NCBI GenBank assembly: GCA_034439915.1
Contig: JAWXBI010000176.1
Location: forward strand, 20,838 to 84,837
Length of the DNA stretch: 64,000 nucleotides
From: JADJLQ01 sp034439915
GTDB taxonomy: Bacteria; Bacteroidota; Bacteroidia; Chitinophagales; Saprospiraceae
Direction of reading: 5' to 3'
A model generated the notes under the pieces. That model was not told the DNA's origin and made no database searches. It saw only the letters and a list, made by a program, of their open reading frames with translations. The first letter of the stretch is position 1, and every line of letters begins with the position of its first letter. Positions 36,158 to 45,215 of the stretch are shown in pieces. Made by a program: the position numbers and the translations under genes.

Positions 36158-37090
36158 CTAGCCCGAACCCGATTTGATCCGTTCGTACAATAACAAGGCC
36201 TGATCGCGATCAAACAATTTGGTACCCCGGCTGAGTGTGGCCGCAGTCCCGCAGGCTATACCCATCGCGAGCACATCGTATAAATCCGATTCCTGATGAA
36301 GTTTATAAATTAAACCGGCCACCATACTATCACCTGCACCTACTGTACTCAGGGATTTGACCTTAGGTGGGACTATTTGATGTATTTCATTATTACTGCA
36401 AATTATCGCGCCCTGGTCTCCCATGGATATTACAATGACCGATGCATACCCTTTGTGTACCCATTGCCAGGCGATAGCACCGGCTTCTTCACCGGTTAAT
36501 CCTGATTTACCGGCTATCTGACTCAATTCTTTAAGGTTAGGTTTGATGAGGTGGGGATGGAATTCAAAAGTTTCTGCAAGGGAAGCCGCCGGCAGATCCA
36601 GTACCAATCTGCAGTGATGATCCTGGCACCAGGCTGCAATTTTCTTCACAAATTGTCCGGATAGACCCGGGGGATGGCTTCCACTCAGCACCAGGTAACC
36701 AGGTTTGAGTTCTAACCGATCGATCGTGCTCATCAATAAATCTTCATTTTCGGGATGGATTACATTGCCCTTATTGACAAGTCGGTATTCAAGCTGATTG
36801 GATTGGTCGGTAACCGTAATATTTTCCCGGGTTTCAGACTCCAGACGCAGCGGGTGTATAATGAGTGATTCCGCAAGTAGTTTTGATTCAATAAACTGCC
36901 CGTTGTGTCCACCGGAAAAAAACAAAGCTTCAGTGGGTATGCCGAGTCGGCGCAATCCCTTAGCTACATTGATTCCACCACCTCCTACTTCTTTTTCATA
37001 ACGCTCACAACGCAGTTTATCGGTGGGGATCAATTGAGGTACCATCACCGATATATCTATAGAGGGGTTGAGTGTGATTGTCAGTACCAT
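36158..37090 (-). CDS. PfkB-family hexose-phosphate kinase, 1-phosphofructokinase-like
   Basis: Sugar kinase of 310 residues of the FruK/LacC branch of the PfkB family. It starts VLTITLNPSIDISV, the typical beginning, has GGGGINVAKGLRRLG near 36 (PfkB signature 1) and the second signature STVGAGDSMVAGLI near 250, whose Asp is the catalytic base. Members phosphorylate fructose-1-phosphate, tagatose-6-phosphate or fructose-6-phosphate. Because no PTS is present in the window to deliver a sugar phosphate, the substrate is open. The MFS transporter follows 97 bp downstream. Confidence 0.9.
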   Translation of the reverse strand: MVLTITLNPSIDISVMVPQLIPTDKLRCERYEKEVGGGGINVAKGLRRLGIPTEALFFSGGHNGQFIESKLLAESLIIHPLRLESETRENITVTDQSNQLEYRLVNKGNVIHPENEDLLMSTIDRLELKPGYLVLSGSHPPGLSGQFVKKIAAWCQDHHCRLVLDLPAASLAETFEFHPHLIKPNLKELSQIAGKSGLTGEEAGAIAWQWVHKGYASVIVISMGDQGAIICSNNEIHQIVPPKVKSLSTVGAGDSMVAGLIYKLHQESDLYDVLAMGIACGTAATLSRGTKLFDRDQALLLYERIKSGSG

Positions 37091-37132
37091 GCGTTGTCGT
37101 AAAGATTGTGTTTTTTAAGCTAATTTTGACAG

Positions 37133-37795
37133 GTGTCTATATTTTCCTTATTATTTATCGGGTTACAGTTGATTGTATTGCCGCTGTTGAGCTTTCAATC
37201 CCGTACGTCACTCGAAGAAGCAGAGGAAATACCCCCCAGGAGGGCTTTGTATATCCAGTCCATCATCATGCTGACTGTGATCGGCGGTCTTGCAGCATTG
37301 GTAGATTGGAGGGAATCCCTGGAAATCTATTGGTTTAAAGTCCCAAATCTCAAATCAATTTTTATTGCGGTTGGCCTTTATATGATGGGGTTGATCGTGA
37401 GTTACTTCAATTTTAAGTCCTCTCAAAATAATGAAGAAGACAAAAGCGCCATATTGTTGCCCGCAGGGAAAAATGAATACCTGATCTGGGTGGTATTGTG
37501 CTTAACAGCTGCCTGGTCAGAAGAATATATTTATCGTGGAGTATTGAGCCAACTGTTTATTCATCATGGCATGATTTATATCCTGGCCATCCTGTTGAGT
37601 GCGGTGAGTTTTGCCTTTTCACATTTTACTCAAGGCTGGCTGGCTATTCCGGTCACCTTTGTCTTTGCTCTGGGGTTTCAATATCTGTATCAGGTAAGTG
37701 GCAGCCTGGCTTTACCTATTGCTGTCCATTTTTTATACAACGTATCCGCGGAAGGGGTCAGAAGGTGGTTAATCGGCCGTTCAGGCGGTATTTAA
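37133..37795 (+). CDS. CPBP family intramembrane glutamic protease
   Basis: Membrane protein of 220 residues starting at GTG 37133, with about six hydrophobic helices. The CPBP (Abi/CAAX protease) motifs are present: EEYIYR at about 126-131 (EExxxR), the FSHFTQG histidine near 159 and the HFLYN histidine near 200. Eukaryotic Rce1 members cleave CAAX proteins; the bacterial ones serve mostly unknown roles such as maturation or immunity to bacteriocins. It converges with rsmA and overlaps its 3' end by 15 bp. Confidence 0.87.
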   Translation: MSIFSLLFIGLQLIVLPLLSFQSRTSLEEAEEIPPRRALYIQSIIMLTVIGGLAALVDWRESLEIYWFKVPNLKSIFIAVGLYMMGLIVSYFNFKSSQNNEEDKSAILLPAGKNEYLIWVVLCLTAAWSEEYIYRGVLSQLFIHHGMIYILAILLSAVSFAFSHFTQGWLAIPVTFVFALGFQYLYQVSGSLALPIAVHFLYNVSAEGVRRWLIGRSGGI

Positions 37796-38548
37796 TTTTT
37801 GAGTGATCGAAACATAGTCATCTACGCTCAGTTGCTCCGGACGCAGATCAAAAAATTTGTCCACCAGGAGGTTTGCCGGCATCAACGTTTTTAATGAATT
37901 GCGTACCATTTTCCTTTTTTGTTGAAAACAGGTTTTAACAACCATTCTGAACTTTTCTTCATCACAATCCAGGTGAAGCAATGTTTTCCGGGTAAACCTT
38001 AATACCCCGGATTTGACTTTGGGTGGGGGAATAAAATTATTTTCTGCGACGGTAAACAAATATTCCACATTATAATATGCCTGGGTAAGTACACTGATTA
38101 CCCCGTATTCGCGGCTACCGGGGGCGTGGGCAATACGGGAAGCCATTTCTTTTTGAAACATCCCTACCATACCCGGGATCACATCCCGGTATTCAATCAT
38201 TTTAAATACGATCTGTGAAGAAATGTTATACGGAAAATTGCCAATGAGAAATAGAGGTTGATGGTTAAAAACACTGTTCAGATCCAATTTTAAAAAATCA
38301 GCCTGGATCAAACGACAGGTTTTAAATTGAGGCAGGTCCGTGAGCACTCGTATCATGTCCCGGTCAGCATCCACCAGGGTACAATCCGGGTGTTTTTCAA
38401 TCAGGTATTTGGTCAGCATGCCGGTACCAGGTCCGACCTCGAGTAAATGATCAAGGGGTTCGAATATATCCAGGGCCCGGGCTATTTTTTCAGCTATGCT
38501 TTCATTCGTCAAGAAATGCTGGCCATATGATTTTTTCGCCGTTATCAT
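37781..38548 (-). CDS. rsmA: 16S rRNA dimethyladenosine transferase
   Basis: KsgA family enzyme of 255 residues that dimethylates two adjacent adenosines near the 3' end of 16S rRNA during 30S maturation. ATG 38548 is preferred over TTG 38578 because it starts at the conserved MITAKKSYGQHFLTN. The SAM-binding motif VGPGTGMLTKYL is near 39, NFPYNISSQIVF (motif IV, NLPY-type) near 109, and the C-terminal helical domain follows. It sits back to back with pdxA (60 bp), a common arrangement of these two genes. Confidence 0.95.
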   Translation of the reverse strand: MITAKKSYGQHFLTNESIAEKIARALDIFEPLDHLLEVGPGTGMLTKYLIEKHPDCTLVDADRDMIRVLTDLPQFKTCRLIQADFLKLDLNSVFNHQPLFLIGNFPYNISSQIVFKMIEYRDVIPGMVGMFQKEMASRIAHAPGSREYGVISVLTQAYYNVEYLFTVAENNFIPPPKVKSGVLRFTRKTLLHLDCDEEKFRMVVKTCFQQKRKMVRNSLKTLMPANLLVDKFFDLRPEQLSVDDYVSITQKLNTA

Positions 38549-38608
38549 ATGCAATGATACTCTTTCCCCCCTACACAAAACCCCTGATTTAACTATCTTC
38601 GTATTAAA

Positions 38609-39697
38609 ATGAATGACAAGATGGGAAATGGATCAGATGCTGTCAGGATTGGAATTACGATGGGGGATATCAATGGGATAGGTCCGGAGGTAATCATCAA
38701 AGCCCTTCGCAATCCCAAAATCCTGGATTATTGTATCCCGGTCATCTATGGTTCCGGTAAAATCATTTCCTATTATAAAAATATTGTCAAGGGGGATGAA
38801 TTTGTATATCACCAGGCCCGCAGCGGTGATAAACTGCAACAGGGAAAAATTTACGTTGTTAACTGCTGGCAGGAAAACGTCACTATATCCATCGGGAAGA
38901 TTACTGAAACCGGTGGCCGCTATTCCCTGATGGCCATCGACCAGGCCATAGCGGATATTCAATCCGGCTGGATAGAAGGTCTGGTCACCGCTCCAATCCA
39001 TAAAAAATCGATGCAGCTTGCGGGTTTTAATTATGCCGGGCATACCGATTACCTGGCCTACAAATTAAACAGCAAGGATTATCTGATGATGATGATCGGG
39101 CAACATATGAAAATCGGCCTGGTAACGACTCATATTCCATTAAAAGAGGTACCCGAAAAAATTACGGTGTCTAGAATCAAAGAATCTGCCCGTATTTTAT
39201 ACCACACCCTTCAAAAGGATTTTGGCATTGACCGGCCGGTCATTGCTTTGCTTGGGCTTAATCCCCATGCCGGAGATGAAGGGGTCATTGGCCAGGAAGA
39301 ATTAAATAGTATAGTCCCTGCCATTCAAGAACTCAAAAATAATGGAATGATGGCTTTCGGTCCATTCTCCCCGGACGGGTTTTTCGGGTCTAACCAATTT
39401 AAAAAGTTTGATGGAGTGCTGGCCATGTATCACGACCAGGGGCTAATTCCCTTTAAAACTCTTGAATTCAGCACCGGGGTAAATTTTACCGCGGGATTAC
39501 CGGTGGTGCGCACGTCCCCCGATCACGGAACAGCGTTTGATATTGCGGGTAAAAATACGGCTGAGCCGGCTTCATTTAGTGAGGCTTTGTTTGGGGCCAT
39601 TGATATTTCCCGTCAGCGAAAAAAATACCTGGATGATCGGGCTAATCCGCTCAATAAACACCAAAAACAATCTGAAGAAAAAATTGCGGAGTCCTAA
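38609..39697 (+). CDS. pdxA: 4-hydroxythreonine-4-phosphate dehydrogenase
   Basis: Enzyme of 362 residues in the DXP-dependent pyridoxal phosphate pathway; it oxidises 4-phosphohydroxy-L-threonine with NAD(P). Start MNDKMGNGSDAVRIGITMGDINGIGPEV, with the family's GDxxGIGPE near 19. Metal and substrate residues are visible in AGHTDYLA near 148, NPHAGDEGVIG near 214 and AMYHDQGLIPFK near 275. The length is slightly above the E. coli protein because of a C-terminal tail. It overlaps the convergent glucosaminidase gene by 4 bp. Confidence 0.95.
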   Translation: MNDKMGNGSDAVRIGITMGDINGIGPEVIIKALRNPKILDYCIPVIYGSGKIISYYKNIVKGDEFVYHQARSGDKLQQGKIYVVNCWQENVTISIGKITETGGRYSLMAIDQAIADIQSGWIEGLVTAPIHKKSMQLAGFNYAGHTDYLAYKLNSKDYLMMMIGQHMKIGLVTTHIPLKEVPEKITVSRIKESARILYHTLQKDFGIDRPVIALLGLNPHAGDEGVIGQEELNSIVPAIQELKNNGMMAFGPFSPDGFFGSNQFKKFDGVLAMYHDQGLIPFKTLEFSTGVNFTAGLPVVRTSPDHGTAFDIAGKNTAEPASFSEALFGAIDISRQRKKYLDDRANPLNKHQKQSEEKIAES

Positions 39698-40320
39698 TCC
39701 CGGGTGGTTTCTTTAGAATCCGCCGTCCACGACCTCCCTTTGTCTGCCGGAAAGTCAAACACCGGTGCGTGGTAAGTATCATACCGGTATAATTGATAGG
39801 TTTCAATGATGCGGAGCAATTTATCCGAATAGGCTTTATCTGTGGCATAACCACATGTACTCAAACCAGTGGTCCAGCCTTTGTAATCCGTGGGGTCCAA
39901 TAAAAAAAGTCTGCCATAATTGGGCGAACCCTTTAAAAAATTAGAATGGTCGATAAAGGAGGACTCTATATCCGAATAAGCCCTGAAGCATGACTCAATC
40001 AGTTTGCCTTTATCGTCCAGGTCATCGTCGCGGTGATAATAACTCTGTCCTTTCCAATAGGTTTTGCATTTGATCCCAAAATGATTATTGCTTTGGGTCG
40101 CCAGGGTGCTCCGGCCCGCATTGGATTCCACAACCGCCTGGGCTAGTTTTACACTGGCGGGAATACCGACACGAAGCATTTCTTCCACTGCCAGGGGAGC
40201 AAATCGTTCGATATAGTACCACTCTACCACTTTGGAATCTTCGCGTCCGCTGAAAGAAGAACCCAAAACCCATATCAATATAACAACAACCCCAACCTTC
40301 ATAGCCAATAACCTAATCAA
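39694..40320 (-). CDS. GH73-type N-acetylglucosaminidase (FlgJ-like muramidase domain)
   Basis: Protein of 208 residues with an N-terminal hydrophobic segment (LAMKVGVVVILIWVLGSSFSG) acting as a signal peptide, and a glucosaminidase domain about 40-170. The catalytic Glu lies in LAQAVVESNAGRSTLA, followed by NNHFGIKC, both standard in the GH73 family; SYFRAYSDIESSFIDHSNFL-like segments (here CFRAYSDIESSFIDHSNFL) complete it. It hydrolyses the beta-1,4 bond after GlcNAc in peptidoglycan. It lies 4 bp inside the end of pdxA, on the opposite strand. Confidence 0.9.
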   Translation of the reverse strand: MIRLLAMKVGVVVILIWVLGSSFSGREDSKVVEWYYIERFAPLAVEEMLRVGIPASVKLAQAVVESNAGRSTLATQSNNHFGIKCKTYWKGQSYYHRDDDLDDKGKLIESCFRAYSDIESSFIDHSNFLKGSPNYGRLFLLDPTDYKGWTTGLSTCGYATDKAYSDKLLRIIETYQLYRYDTYHAPVFDFPADKGRSWTADSKETTRD

Positions 40321-40361
40321 AAACTATGCCATCCCACCATTTCCTTCTTCCCGGGATCAGA

Positions 40362-41093
40362 TTATTCTCCCAGGAATTTCTGCTGGTCAATAAACTCTCT
40401 GAATGCTTTGCGGTAAGTTTCGCCTATAGGGATACTGGCTTTATTAATTTCTACATAGTCCTTGTGGATTGCATGGATCCATTTTATTGAAATAATATAA
40501 GAATGGTGGATCCGTATAAATTGTGATTTAGGCAATTGTTGCTCCAGGTTTTTCATCCGTTGCAGGGATACGATTTTTTGATCCGGCGTGTAGATACTTA
40601 CATAATCTTTTAAACCTTCTATATATTGGATATTATGAAGGTTGATACGGACCAGTTTGGTCCCGTCTTTAATAAAAATAAAATCTCCATCGGCGGCATT
40701 TCCTGATTTTCGGTGGATATCCCCGGCGGAGGCATAGGCTTCAATTTTTATTTTGGCCTTTTCAACAGCTTGCAGAAACCGCTCAAACGTAATGGGTTTT
40801 AATAAATAATCCACAACGCTGAGATCATACCCATCGAGGGCATATTCAGAAAAAGCGGTGGTGAGGATCACATCCGTTTTTTTTTGTAAAATTTTAAGTA
40901 ACCCGATACCGGATAAATTGGGCATCTCGATATCCAAAAACATCAGGTCGACATCATTGGCATTGATGTATTCAAGGCCTTTCAGGGGGTCGGAAAAGGT
41001 GTGGATCAGATCGAGGTAGGATACTTTACCAATATACTGACTAAGAAGATCCCTGGCCAGGGGTTCATCATCAATGATTATTGTCCGGATCAT
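40362..41093 (-). CDS. LytTR-family response regulator (YpdB/LytR-like)
   Basis: Protein of 243 residues. Receiver about 1-120 with acidic pair Asp8-Asp9, phospho-acceptor Asp54 in DLMFLDIEMPN and Lys103 or 104 in LLKPITF. LytTR DNA-binding domain about 145-240 (INLHNIQYIEGLKDYVSI, FIRIHHSYIISIKWI). It overlaps the upstream kinase by one base (ATG at 41093, kinase stop ends at 41093), so the pair is surely co-transcribed and probably translationally coupled. Unlike the other two kinase/regulator pairs in the window it has the normal head-to-tail order. Confidence 0.94.
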   Translation of the reverse strand: MIRTIIIDDEPLARDLLSQYIGKVSYLDLIHTFSDPLKGLEYINANDVDLMFLDIEMPNLSGIGLLKILQKKTDVILTTAFSEYALDGYDLSVVDYLLKPITFERFLQAVEKAKIKIEAYASAGDIHRKSGNAADGDFIFIKDGTKLVRINLHNIQYIEGLKDYVSIYTPDQKIVSLQRMKNLEQQLPKSQFIRIHHSYIISIKWIHAIHKDYVEINKASIPIGETYRKAFREFIDQQKFLGE

Positions 41094-42139
41094 CAGTTCA
41101 ATTGAATATCCAAATTAGCAGAAAATTGGTCATCGGAAGAGTCAATTTTCAAATTATACAAGCCAGGATATTTCAGTTCAAGCCTTTTTTTCACATTCTC
41201 CAATCCTATTCCGGAGTTCGTGGCACCGGCTGTGCCCTGATGGTTCAACCGGCTATTGGTAACTTCAAAATGAAGGTGTTGACCCTGCGTATTCAGTTTG
41301 GCTTTGACCCAGCTGTTTGGGTTGCTGTTGGAAACCCCATGTTTAAAAGCATTCTCCAGAAAAGGGATGAGCAAGAGCGGGGCTATTTTTTTTTGTATCG
41401 GGTCACCTTCAACTTCGAAAGTGATGGGGATGACCTCATTCATTCTTAATTTTTCCAGGCTGATATAATTTTGCATATAATCAATCTCTTTTTCCAGGGG
41501 GACCAGATCATGGTTGGAATCATACACCATATAGCGCATCATTTGAGACAATCGGGAAATCACCTCTGTCGTCTTCGGAGACTGACTGTAAGCCAGGGAA
41601 TATAGATTATTCAGGGTATTGAATAAAAAGTGGGGATTAACCTGGCTTTTAAGAAACTTTAGTTCTGCATCCAGTTTTTCGTTTTTAAGTTCTTTGCGTT
41701 GTTGTTCCAGGTTTTGCCACTCACTGAAAAAACGCAATAAAGCCACAAAAGCAGAGACCAAAACCGCGGTCACAAAAGTACCTATAGCAAAACGGGTGCT
41801 GTAGAAAAATTCTGCTTTATGGGTATAACCATCAACTATCCATCTTTTAGAAATGATATACAGAATTAAAAAAAACAAGGTCATACCTGCAAATTCCACC
41901 GCATACTTAAATCCGTTTTTATGGATTAAAAACCGCGGCATGATGTTAAAATAATTGGCATAGGCGACCCCCATTAAAAACAGGGTGTGGGACAGCGCAT
42001 TGATAAAGAGATCGAAGAACCCCTGATCACGGCCCCGGCCAGAACTGCTGATCTGGTAAAAAAACAAAGAGAAGTAGATACACCAGAAGAGAAGGTGTAA
42101 TACGGTCATCCTGTTTTTTTGCAAAAAAGTTTGCATCAT
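41093..42139 (-). CDS. LytS/YpdA-like sensor histidine kinase
   Basis: Membrane kinase of 348 residues. Four hydrophobic helices in the first 135 residues, a short coiled linker (about 140-160), then the His_kinase domain (PF06580) with His170 in QVNPHFLFNTLNNLYSLA, and a HATPase region with LLLIPFLENAFKHGV (N box) near 240 and SGIGLENVKKRLELKYPG near 305. It phosphorylates the LytTR regulator encoded next to it. The signal is unknown; there is no large extracellular domain, so sensing probably occurs in the membrane. Confidence 0.94.
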   Translation of the reverse strand: MMQTFLQKNRMTVLHLLFWCIYFSLFFYQISSSGRGRDQGFFDLFINALSHTLFLMGVAYANYFNIMPRFLIHKNGFKYAVEFAGMTLFFLILYIISKRWIVDGYTHKAEFFYSTRFAIGTFVTAVLVSAFVALLRFFSEWQNLEQQRKELKNEKLDAELKFLKSQVNPHFLFNTLNNLYSLAYSQSPKTTEVISRLSQMMRYMVYDSNHDLVPLEKEIDYMQNYISLEKLRMNEVIPITFEVEGDPIQKKIAPLLLIPFLENAFKHGVSNSNPNSWVKAKLNTQGQHLHFEVTNSRLNHQGTAGATNSGIGLENVKKRLELKYPGLYNLKIDSSDDQFSANLDIQLN

Positions 42140-42304
42140 TTAAGTACAAAATTATCCACTATTTATCCCATTTTAAGGTAACCGCTACGCACTCAGGATA
42201 TACTTTGGGGTATTTTCGACAGCCACATGTTATTATTAGATTGAAAAGGCTTTCAAAATCCATGGGGCAACAGACGAATAAACTAACCCGATGGTCGATT
42301 GGTG

Positions 42305-42337
42305 TTTGACTGGTTGTCTCATTGGCCTGTACTTTTG
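42305..42337 (+). promoter_or_regulatory. Bacteroidota-type promoter of the barrel receptor gene
   Basis: TTTG at 42305-42308, a 21-base spacer, and a perfect TAnnTTTG box (TACTTTTG) at 42330-42337. The ATG at 42356 is 18 bases downstream. This is one of the clearest promoter matches in the window. Confidence 0.6.
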
Positions 42338-42355
42338 TACCATCAAATTAAAAAT

Positions 42356-45121
42356 ATGCAAAAACTAATTCCATTCCTCAGCCTGATCTTAATACTTGCG
42401 GTGCTTACCCCTGCAAATGGCCAAAACACAGGTATTCCAGATGGTAACGCCCCCCAGGCCCTTAAAGGCAATGGAAGTATTGAAGGCCTCTTATTGGATA
42501 CCCTTTCCAAAAAACCTGTCGAATTTGCAACAGTTGCTTTAGTTAAAAAATTAACAGACGTTATTGTCGATGGCACAGTGGTAGACGAAAATGGGAATTT
42601 TGAAATAAAAGGTATCCCGGATGGTGAATACTTTCTTGATTTTGAATTTTTAGGATATGAGACTAAAAGAAGCACCAGCATCAAAATAATAAATGGCTCT
42701 AAAATTAAACTGGGTAAAATCTATCTGCTGTCTGAAACACTGCTTTTAAAAGAAGTGACGATCGAAGGCCAGACGGATGTAATTGAAGAAAAAGTAGACC
42801 GTCTGGTATACAACGCAGATCGGGATATAAGCAGTAAAGGAGGCGATGCCTCTGATGTATTAAGTAAAGTCCCCTTATTGACCGTTGATCTGGATGGTAA
42901 TGTCAGTTTGCGTGGAAGCAGTAATGTCAGGGTTTTAATCAACAATAAACCTTCCAGTATCATGGCTGGCAGTGTAGCCGATGCCCTCAAACAGATCCCG
43001 GCCGATATGATCAAATCGGTAGAAGTGATCACCAGCCCTTCTGCCCGGTATGAGTCGGAAGGCTCTGTCGGCATCATCAATATCATCACCAAGAAAAACA
43101 CCTTACAGGGAATGACCCTGGGTTTTGATCTTTCTGCAGGTAACCGGGGCGCTATGCTTGGACTCAATGGAAATTACAGAAGGGGCAATATGGGTTTCAG
43201 TTTAAGAGGACACGGCAGGTCACAATACAATGTTAAAGGAGCTTTTGAAAATGTACAAGCTACCCAATCCAGTATCGGTCTGCAGACCAGCACCCAAACC
43301 GCGCAGACTATTTCCAGCCGCTTATACGGCAACTACAACCTGGGTTGGGATTGGGATATCTCCAAAAAATCAAACTTGTCTGCAGGGCTGAGGTTTGGCA
43401 CTCACAACGGGTTGAGCCAACAAAACAACCTGATCACCAGTACCCTGTTACCGGGATCCTCCTTACCGGTCCTGAGCGGCCGAAATGTGGACAGCAAAGA
43501 TCTGAGCTTATCGTATGATTTTAACCTGGCTTTTACCAAGACCTACAAACCGCAGGAAGAATTAAGTTTTTTAGCGCTGGTTTCCAGAAACAACAGGACA
43601 AACAATTTTGAAGCTGATCTTTTGTCTAATGTGGATTTTGCCACTATCTCAGCCCGTCAGAGAAATGACAACCTGAGTTATAACCAGGAATCAGCAGTGC
43701 AATTAGAATATCAAGCCCCGATTGGACAACGTCAGATGATTGAATTCGGTGGTAAAAGTATTTTCAGGGTTGTCAACAGCGATTATCAATATTATTTCAG
43801 TGAAGATGGCACCAGCCCATATGAACTCGATCTTGCCAGGCCATCTAATGAATTAAATTACGACCAGATGGTTGGTGCGGGATTTTTATCCTATACTTTC
43901 GCTACCCGCAATAAATTCACTTTTAAAGCAGGTAGCCGGTTGGAGTATACCGATATCAATGCTCAATTTCAGAACAGTGTAGGTGAAACCACAAAGATTC
44001 CCTCCTACTGGAGCCTGATCCCCAGTTTTAATATATCTAAAACCCTATCCAAGGCACTGACCCTGAAAGCAGGTTATAACCGAAGAATTCAAAGACCCGG
44101 TATTCAGATTTTGAATCCAAATATCAATTTAGCCAATCCCACCAATGTTTCAGTGGGAAATCCTTACCTCGACCCGGAGTACACCGATAATTATGAAGTT
44201 ACGACTAGTGTCAACCTGAAAGGAGTATTCCTTACCGGGTCTGTTTTTGTTCGCCATACAGGCAATTCGCTCACCAGCTTAAGGGACACTTTTTCAGTTC
44301 TCAACCCTAATCCCGATGAACCCGGATATATTTCAGCTATCCGCACCAGCTATCAAAACATAGGCGATGAAAATACGGTGGGATTTAATGTGTTCGGCAA
44401 TGTGACCGTGGTAAAAAATTGGCAGATCAACGGTGGATTTGATGTGTATCAGGTAAGCCTGACCAACAACAACCCCAATCCGCTTTATTCAGCATCCAAT
44501 ACAGGATGGGTATTAGGTGGCAGAATGTTTACCAATGTAAAAATGAAAAATGGTTGGGGCGTTCAGGGTGGTGGCGGAGCCCGCGGCCGTCAGATCAACC
44601 TGCAAGGTTATTCTGGTAGTTTCGCTTTTTACAATGTTGGTATCCGGAAAGATTTTAAGAATGGCAAGGGCAACATATCGCTGGCAGCAGAAAACTTTTT
44701 AAACCATCCTTTTAAAATTAATTCCAGCTCCAAGACTGCTTTGCTTGAACAGTTTAATACCAATAGTTTTTATAATGCAGGTATCCGGTTGGGTGTAAGT
44801 TACCGCATTGGCAAAATGACATTTGAAGAAAAAAGAAGAAAGTCCATCAACAATGATGATATCAAAAATGAAGGCGGGGGAAATGATGGTGGCGGTGTAG
44901 GCGGCAACGAACAGCCTCAGACCCAGGGTGTGCGCGGCCAGGCTCCAGGTCAACGAGCCAATACAACTCAGGTCAAACCAAATGAAACCAAACCTGCTCA
45001 GTCTGCTACGCCTCCAACCGGCAAACCCCTGCAAAATACCCAGGACAGCAATACCCTCAAACAAGCCCCAAAAGAGCCATTACCCGTTAAAAAACTAGGA
45101 CAGGAAATTAAGAATCAATAA
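42356..45121 (+). CDS. TonB-dependent receptor-like outer-membrane protein (OMP_b-brl_3) with carboxypeptidase-regulatory domain
   Basis: Outer-membrane protein of 921 residues; ATG 42356 is preferred because it starts a signal peptide (MQKLIPFLSLILILAV, cleavage after NGQ). A carboxypeptidase-regulatory-like domain spans about 40-130 (GSIEGLLLDTLSKKPVEFATV), then a plug domain about 140-240 (GGDASDVLSKVPLLTVDLDGNVSLRGSSNVRVLINN), then the large barrel typical of OMP_b-brl_3 (PF14905), ending near 820 with GIRLGVSYRIGK. About 95 residues follow the barrel: a charged start, then a Gly/Asn/Gln/Pro/Thr-rich tail that should be unstructured. The ligand is unknown. It stands opposite the LytS/LytTR pair and has its own promoter. 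Confidence 0.9.
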   Translation: MQKLIPFLSLILILAVLTPANGQNTGIPDGNAPQALKGNGSIEGLLLDTLSKKPVEFATVALVKKLTDVIVDGTVVDENGNFEIKGIPDGEYFLDFEFLGYETKRSTSIKIINGSKIKLGKIYLLSETLLLKEVTIEGQTDVIEEKVDRLVYNADRDISSKGGDASDVLSKVPLLTVDLDGNVSLRGSSNVRVLINNKPSSIMAGSVADALKQIPADMIKSVEVITSPSARYESEGSVGIINIITKKNTLQGMTLGFDLSAGNRGAMLGLNGNYRRGNMGFSLRGHGRSQYNVKGAFENVQATQSSIGLQTSTQTAQTISSRLYGNYNLGWDWDISKKSNLSAGLRFGTHNGLSQQNNLITSTLLPGSSLPVLSGRNVDSKDLSLSYDFNLAFTKTYKPQEELSFLALVSRNNRTNNFEADLLSNVDFATISARQRNDNLSYNQESAVQLEYQAPIGQRQMIEFGGKSIFRVVNSDYQYYFSEDGTSPYELDLARPSNELNYDQMVGAGFLSYTFATRNKFTFKAGSRLEYTDINAQFQNSVGETTKIPSYWSLIPSFNISKTLSKALTLKAGYNRRIQRPGIQILNPNINLANPTNVSVGNPYLDPEYTDNYEVTTSVNLKGVFLTGSVFVRHTGNSLTSLRDTFSVLNPNPDEPGYISAIRTSYQNIGDENTVGFNVFGNVTVVKNWQINGGFDVYQVSLTNNNPNPLYSASNTGWVLGGRMFTNVKMKNGWGVQGGGGARGRQINLQGYSGSFAFYNVGIRKDFKNGKGNISLAAENFLNHPFKINSSSKTALLEQFNTNSFYNAGIRLGVSYRIGKMTFEEKRRKSINNDDIKNEGGGNDGGGVGGNEQPQTQGVRGQAPGQRANTTQVKPNETKPAQSATPPTGKPLQNTQDSNTLKQAPKEPLPVKKLGQEIKNQ

Positions 45122-45143
45122 AAGGTGATGGATGGATGGTGAA

Positions 45144-45177
45144 TAGTGATCGGTGGTTAACTACCCACTGATCACTA
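45144..45177. repeat. Inverted repeat between receptor gene and prfC
   Basis: TAGTGATCGGTGG at 45144-45156 and CCCACTGATCACTA at 45164-45177 pair over 8 outer bases (TAGTGATC/GATCACTA) plus inner GTGG/CCAC, with a 7-base loop. It could act as a terminator-like hairpin for the receptor transcript; no clear T-run follows. Confidence 0.5.
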
Positions 45178-45198
45178 CCCACCGACCACCTTTTCTTC

Positions 45199-45206
45199 TA
45201 CCTTTG
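45199..45206 (+). promoter_or_regulatory. -7 promoter box of prfC
   Basis: A perfect TAnnTTTG box (TACCTTTG) lies 9 bases before ATG 45216, which would give a very short or absent leader. No convincing TTTG -33 element is found at the expected distance, where the inverted repeat ends. Confidence 0.5.
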
Positions 45207-45215
45207 CGCCCCATT

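Noticed and set aside
36158..37090. Fructose PTS locus
   Set aside because: The kinase resembles FruK, but no EII, HPr or FruR-like gene is present; the neighbour is an MFS transporter.
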